A stretch of 64,000 nucleotides of DNA, taken from NCBI RefSeq assembly GCF_004765785.1, contig NZ_SBIT01000001.1, forward strand, positions 186,001-250,000. The letters run 5' to 3'. This document shows, piece by piece, positions 61,725 to 64,000 of this stretch. The notes under the pieces are model-generated. The model was given only the letters and a program-made list of their open reading frames with translations. It had not been told where the DNA came from and ran no database searches. Positions within the stretch are counted from its first letter, which is position 1, and every line of letters begins with the position of its first letter. The position numbers and the translations under genes were made by a program. Origin of the DNA: Halorussus ruber. GTDB taxonomy: Archaea; Halobacteriota; Halobacteria; Halobacteriales; Haladaptataceae.

Positions 61725-62606
61725 ATGCGCGAACTCTCGCTGAACGACCTGCCCAAGCACTCGCCGTGGCCCGGCCGCCTCCTCGGGGGCGACGACTGGG
61801 ACGACCAACCCGGCCACGGCGGCGTCGGCGTCGAAGCCTACGACGAGGTCTACGCCAACCTGCTGGCGATGGCCCGCGAGAACCCCGACGCCGACTTTCG
61901 GGACATCCAGCAATCGGCCAACCACTACGCCGAGGAGAGTCCGGTCGCCGTCTCGCGCGCCGAGGACCTCTTCCTCGTGGACGTGGACGAGAAACAGGAG
62001 CTACAGGACGAGGCCACGGTGGCCTCGCTCGCGGGACTCCTCGACGGCGGCGAGACGGTCGTCTCGCTCGGCTGCGGCTGGGGCTACGAACTCGGCGTCC
62101 TCGCGGAGGCCTACCCCGACTGCGAGTTCGTCGGCGGCGACCCCGCGGAGAGCGGCGTGGCGCTCGGCCGGGAACTGTTCGGCGACCACGACCGCATCCG
62201 AGTCGGCGAGTTCGACTTCCGCGACGACGAGTGGACCCTGCTGGAGGAGGCCCTCGAAGCCAGCGAGAGCGACGACGAGGAGGGCAAGAGCGACGATGTG
62301 GTCCTGTTCACGCAGGGGTCGCTGACCGCGCTCCCGAGCGTTCGGGACGTCGTCACCGAGACGCTGGCGAAGTACGCCGACCGCGTGAAGGCCGGGGTCC
62401 ACCTCGAACACGTCCGCGAACTCCACCCCGAGGAGACCCTGCTGGGGCTTCTCAGGCGACGGTATACGGACACCCGGAACTACAACGATGACCTGCTTGC
62501 ATCGCTCCAGACCGCCGCGGGCATCGAAATCGCCACCGCGACCTACGACGTGGTCGGCGGGAATCCGCTCCATCCGCTCTCTGAGATTCGCTGGGAACCG
62601 GTGTGA
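61725..62606 (+). CDS. SAM-dependent methyltransferase-like protein
   Basis: 293 residues. The N-terminal region reads SLNDLPKHSPWPGRLLGGDD, and the SAM-binding loop is ETVVSLGCGWGYELGVLAEA (Rossmann motif I, about residues 109-128) with CEFVGGDPAESGVALG as motif II. An acidic insert (ESDDEEGKSDD) precedes VVLFTQGSLTALPSV. No substrate clue. The C-terminus ends ...GGNPLHPLSEIRWEPV. Converges with thrS, with the family A and family B repeats between them. Confidence 0.72.
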   Translation: MRELSLNDLPKHSPWPGRLLGGDDWDDQPGHGGVGVEAYDEVYANLLAMARENPDADFRDIQQSANHYAEESPVAVSRAEDLFLVDVDEKQELQDEATVASLAGLLDGGETVVSLGCGWGYELGVLAEAYPDCEFVGGDPAESGVALGRELFGDHDRIRVGEFDFRDDEWTLLEEALEASESDDEEGKSDDVVLFTQGSLTALPSVRDVVTETLAKYADRVKAGVHLEHVRELHPEETLLGLLRRRYTDTRNYNDDLLASLQTAAGIEIATATYDVVGGNPLHPLSEIRWEPV

Positions 62607-62679
62607 ATCGAGGGATGGAGACGACAGGAGGCACCTACCAGAGTCGCCAACCACGGATTTCGCTCGGTTCGATAGTCTA

Positions 62680-62895
62680 CGTCCTTGGCGGACTGAAAGG
62701 GCGAGCGCGGTTCGCGGTTGTCGTGAGCGAAGCGAACGACTGCTCGGCGGACGCGGTTTGTCCGCCGGTGGCCGAAGGCCATGGTCGTCTCAGCGTGGCC
62801 CTATTTCGCCCGCGCAGAACTGCGCGGGCGAAATATCCCGGTGAGCGACCGCGAACCGCGCGAGGGCTTTCGAGACTGCGTTGCTGTCTCTGAAG
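62680..62895 (+). repeat. Structured intergenic repeat, family A, copy 3
   Basis: GTCCTTGGCGGACTGAAAGG, GCGCGGTTCGCG, a hairpin CGGCGGAC/GTCCGCCG around GCGGTTT (62745-62767), TGGCC-GAA-GGCCA, TGGTCGTCTCAGC, a 16-bp palindrome (62802-62835), GGTGAGCGACC, CGCGAACCGCGC and CGAGGGCTTTCGAG. The CGGnnGAC stem matches copy 2 (CGGAAGAC/GTCTTCCG) with two compensatory pairs changed, and the palindrome matches copy 1 with two G-C pairs flipped. Lies between convergent genes, followed 45 bases later by a family B copy. Confidence 0.85.
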
Positions 62896-62939
62896 TTTGG
62901 TTGAGTAGTACCGGAGAGAAGAAGAGTTAGAAGAAAAGA

Positions 62940-63093
62940 GCTAGCTTCAGGCTTGAGCATCGGCGTCTGCCGCAACCGCACAGCATGGCCCTCACACCTC
63001 CCCAACCTCCTGCGCTACTCCCTTCGGTCCGTTGCTCGTCCCTCGCGCGGTTCGGCGCGGTCACGAGAGACCGCGCCAGCGCGCGCCGAGTCG
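62940..63093 (+). repeat. Structured intergenic repeat, family B, copy 4
   Basis: GCTAGCTTCAGGCTTGAGCA, CGGCGTCTGCCGCAACCGC, CACCTCCCCAACCTCC, TCCCTCGCGCGGTTC, then the 9-bp stem GGCGCGGTC/GACCGCGCC around ACGAGA (63055-63078), then AGCGCGCGCCGAG. The three inner pairs differ from copies 1 and 2 with pairing kept. It ends 18 bases before the thrS stop codon, so it may affect the 3' end of the thrS transcript. Confidence 0.75.
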
Positions 63094-63110
63094 AAAACTG
63101 AACGAGAGCG

Positions 63111-64000
63111 TTATTCGAGGAAGGTCACGTCGGTCGCCTTGCTCTCGATTTCTTCTTCGAGGTGATTACGGAAGTCCTCGACATCCACGTCGTCACGCGA
63201 ACGCTCCTGTCGGTCGCGCACGGAGATGGTCCCGGCTTCCTCCTCGTCGTCGCCGACGATGAGCATGTAGGGGACGTTGTCGTCGTGGGCCTGCTGAATC
63301 TTCTTGCCGACCGTCCACGACCGGTCCTCGATTTCGACCCGGAAGTCGCCGAGGTACCGGTTCTGAAGCTGCTTGGCGTAGCCGATGTTGTCGTCGCTGA
63401 CCGGCAGGATGCGGACCTGCTCGGGCGCGAGCCACGTCGGGAACTTGCCCTTGAAGTGTTCGATGATGATGCCCATGAATCGCTCGAACGTGCCCAGCAG
63501 CGCGCGGTGGACCATCACCGGGCGGTGTTCGTCGTTGTCCTCGCCGACGTAGGTCAGGTCCAGTCGCTCGGGGATGTTGAAGTCGAGTTGGACCGTGCCG
63601 ATGGTCCACTCCCGTCCGATGGCGTCCACGGCGTTGATGCCGATTTTCGGCCCGTAGAAGGCGGCCTCGCCCTCCTCGACGTCGTAGTCGAGACCTTCCG
63701 AGGAGAGAGCGTCCTTCAGCGCGCCGGTCGCCTGCTCCCAGATTTCGTCGCTCCCGACCGCGTCGTCGCCCTTCGTCTCCAGTTTGTACTGCACGTCGAG
63801 GTCGAAGTGGCCGTAGATGTCGTCGATGGCGTCGAGGACGGCCAGAATCTCGTCCCGAATCTGGTCCTTCCGGATGAAGGCGTGGCCGTCGTCCTGCGTG
63901 AACCCGCGGACGCGGAGCAGGCCCGAGAGTTCGCCCGACTGCTCGTTGCGGTAGCAGGTGCCGAACTCCGAGAACCGGACCGGCAGGTCACGGTAGGAGT
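63111..64000 (-). CDS. thrS: Threonyl-tRNA synthetase, C-terminal part (5' end outside the window)
   Basis: At least 296 codons are visible; the frame is open through 64000. Class II core features are [20 protein letters not shown] with [18 protein letters not shown] at the N-terminal side (motif 2) and [20 protein letters not shown] (motif 3). The anticodon-binding domain follows ([20 protein letters not shown]). It charges tRNA-Thr. Ends in a DVTFLE tail, with the stop at 63111 just beyond the family B repeat. Confidence 0.95.
   Translation of the reverse strand, partial: SYRDLPVRFSEFGTCYRNEQSGELSGLLRVRGFTQDDGHAFIRKDQIRDEILAVLDAIDDIYGHFDLDVQYKLETKGDDAVGSDEIWEQATGALKDALSSEGLDYDVEEGEAAFYGPKIGINAVDAIGREWTIGTVQLDFNIPERLDLTYVGEDNDEHRPVMVHRALLGTFERFMGIIIEHFKGKFPTWLAPEQVRILPVSDDNIGYAKQLQNRYLGDFRVEIEDRSWTVGKKIQQAHDDNVPYMLIVGDDEEEAGTISVRDRQERSRDDVDVEDFRNHLEEEIESKATDVTFLE

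Overview
The window is chromosomal DNA of a halophilic archaeon (class Halobacteria). The evidence is high GC with acidic, Lys-poor proteins, archaeal ribosomal proteins (L30 inside the spc-type cluster), Tat signals on almost every secreted protein, RfcL, a HalOD1 protein, halolysins, and TATA-like boxes about 30 bases upstream of start codons that suggest leaderless mRNAs. The genus cannot be fixed from the sequence alone. No rRNA, tRNA, CRISPR array or complete insertion sequence was seen.

Layout. 1-2.1 kb: end of a ribosomal operon (L18, S5, L30, L15), not followed by the secY I would expect. 2.2-9 kb: small membrane proteins, a VOC protein and two Tat-exported proteins, one a large nuclease with lamin-tail domains. 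9-15 kb: aspartoacylase-like enzyme, DUF2238 protein, malic enzyme MaeB, a TumE/TumA-like toxin-antitoxin pair with a frameshifted toxin, and an M24-fold protein lacking metal ligands. 15-21.4 kb: half-size CtaA, a polar amino-acid ABC transporter with two binding proteins, and NhaC. 21.7-33.6 kb: a secreted Asn/Gln-rich protein beside a membrane-anchored winged-helix protein, HalOD1, RfcL, PPOX-like protein, two amidohydrolases, acetyltransferases, zinc microproteins and an XRE regulator. 33.8-42 kb: BCCT transporter, HMG-CoA synthase, pilin-like surface protein, DUF2150, TatD-like and NYN proteins. 42-48.8 kb: tandem halolysins and an NhaP-type antiporter. 49-60.6 kb: glycine cleavage genes (gcvT-gcvH, gcvPA-gcvPB) interleaved with two copies of a two-gene module, in opposite orientation, made of a CHAT (caspase-like) protein and a P-loop-less RecA/KaiC-like protein, plus two tandem AbrB-like regulators. 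61.2-64 kb: a CheY-like regulator, a methyltransferase-like protein and the 3' part of thrS.

The most unusual things are (i) the duplicated CHAT/RecA-like module around gcvTH, in which both CHAT genes become AT-rich at the same homologous point, and (ii) dispersed structured intergenic repeats. Family A has three copies whose stems differ by compensatory base-pair changes. Family B has four copies, three of them between convergent genes. Family C has two weak copies. I do not recognise these repeats as a named RNA or mobile-element family.
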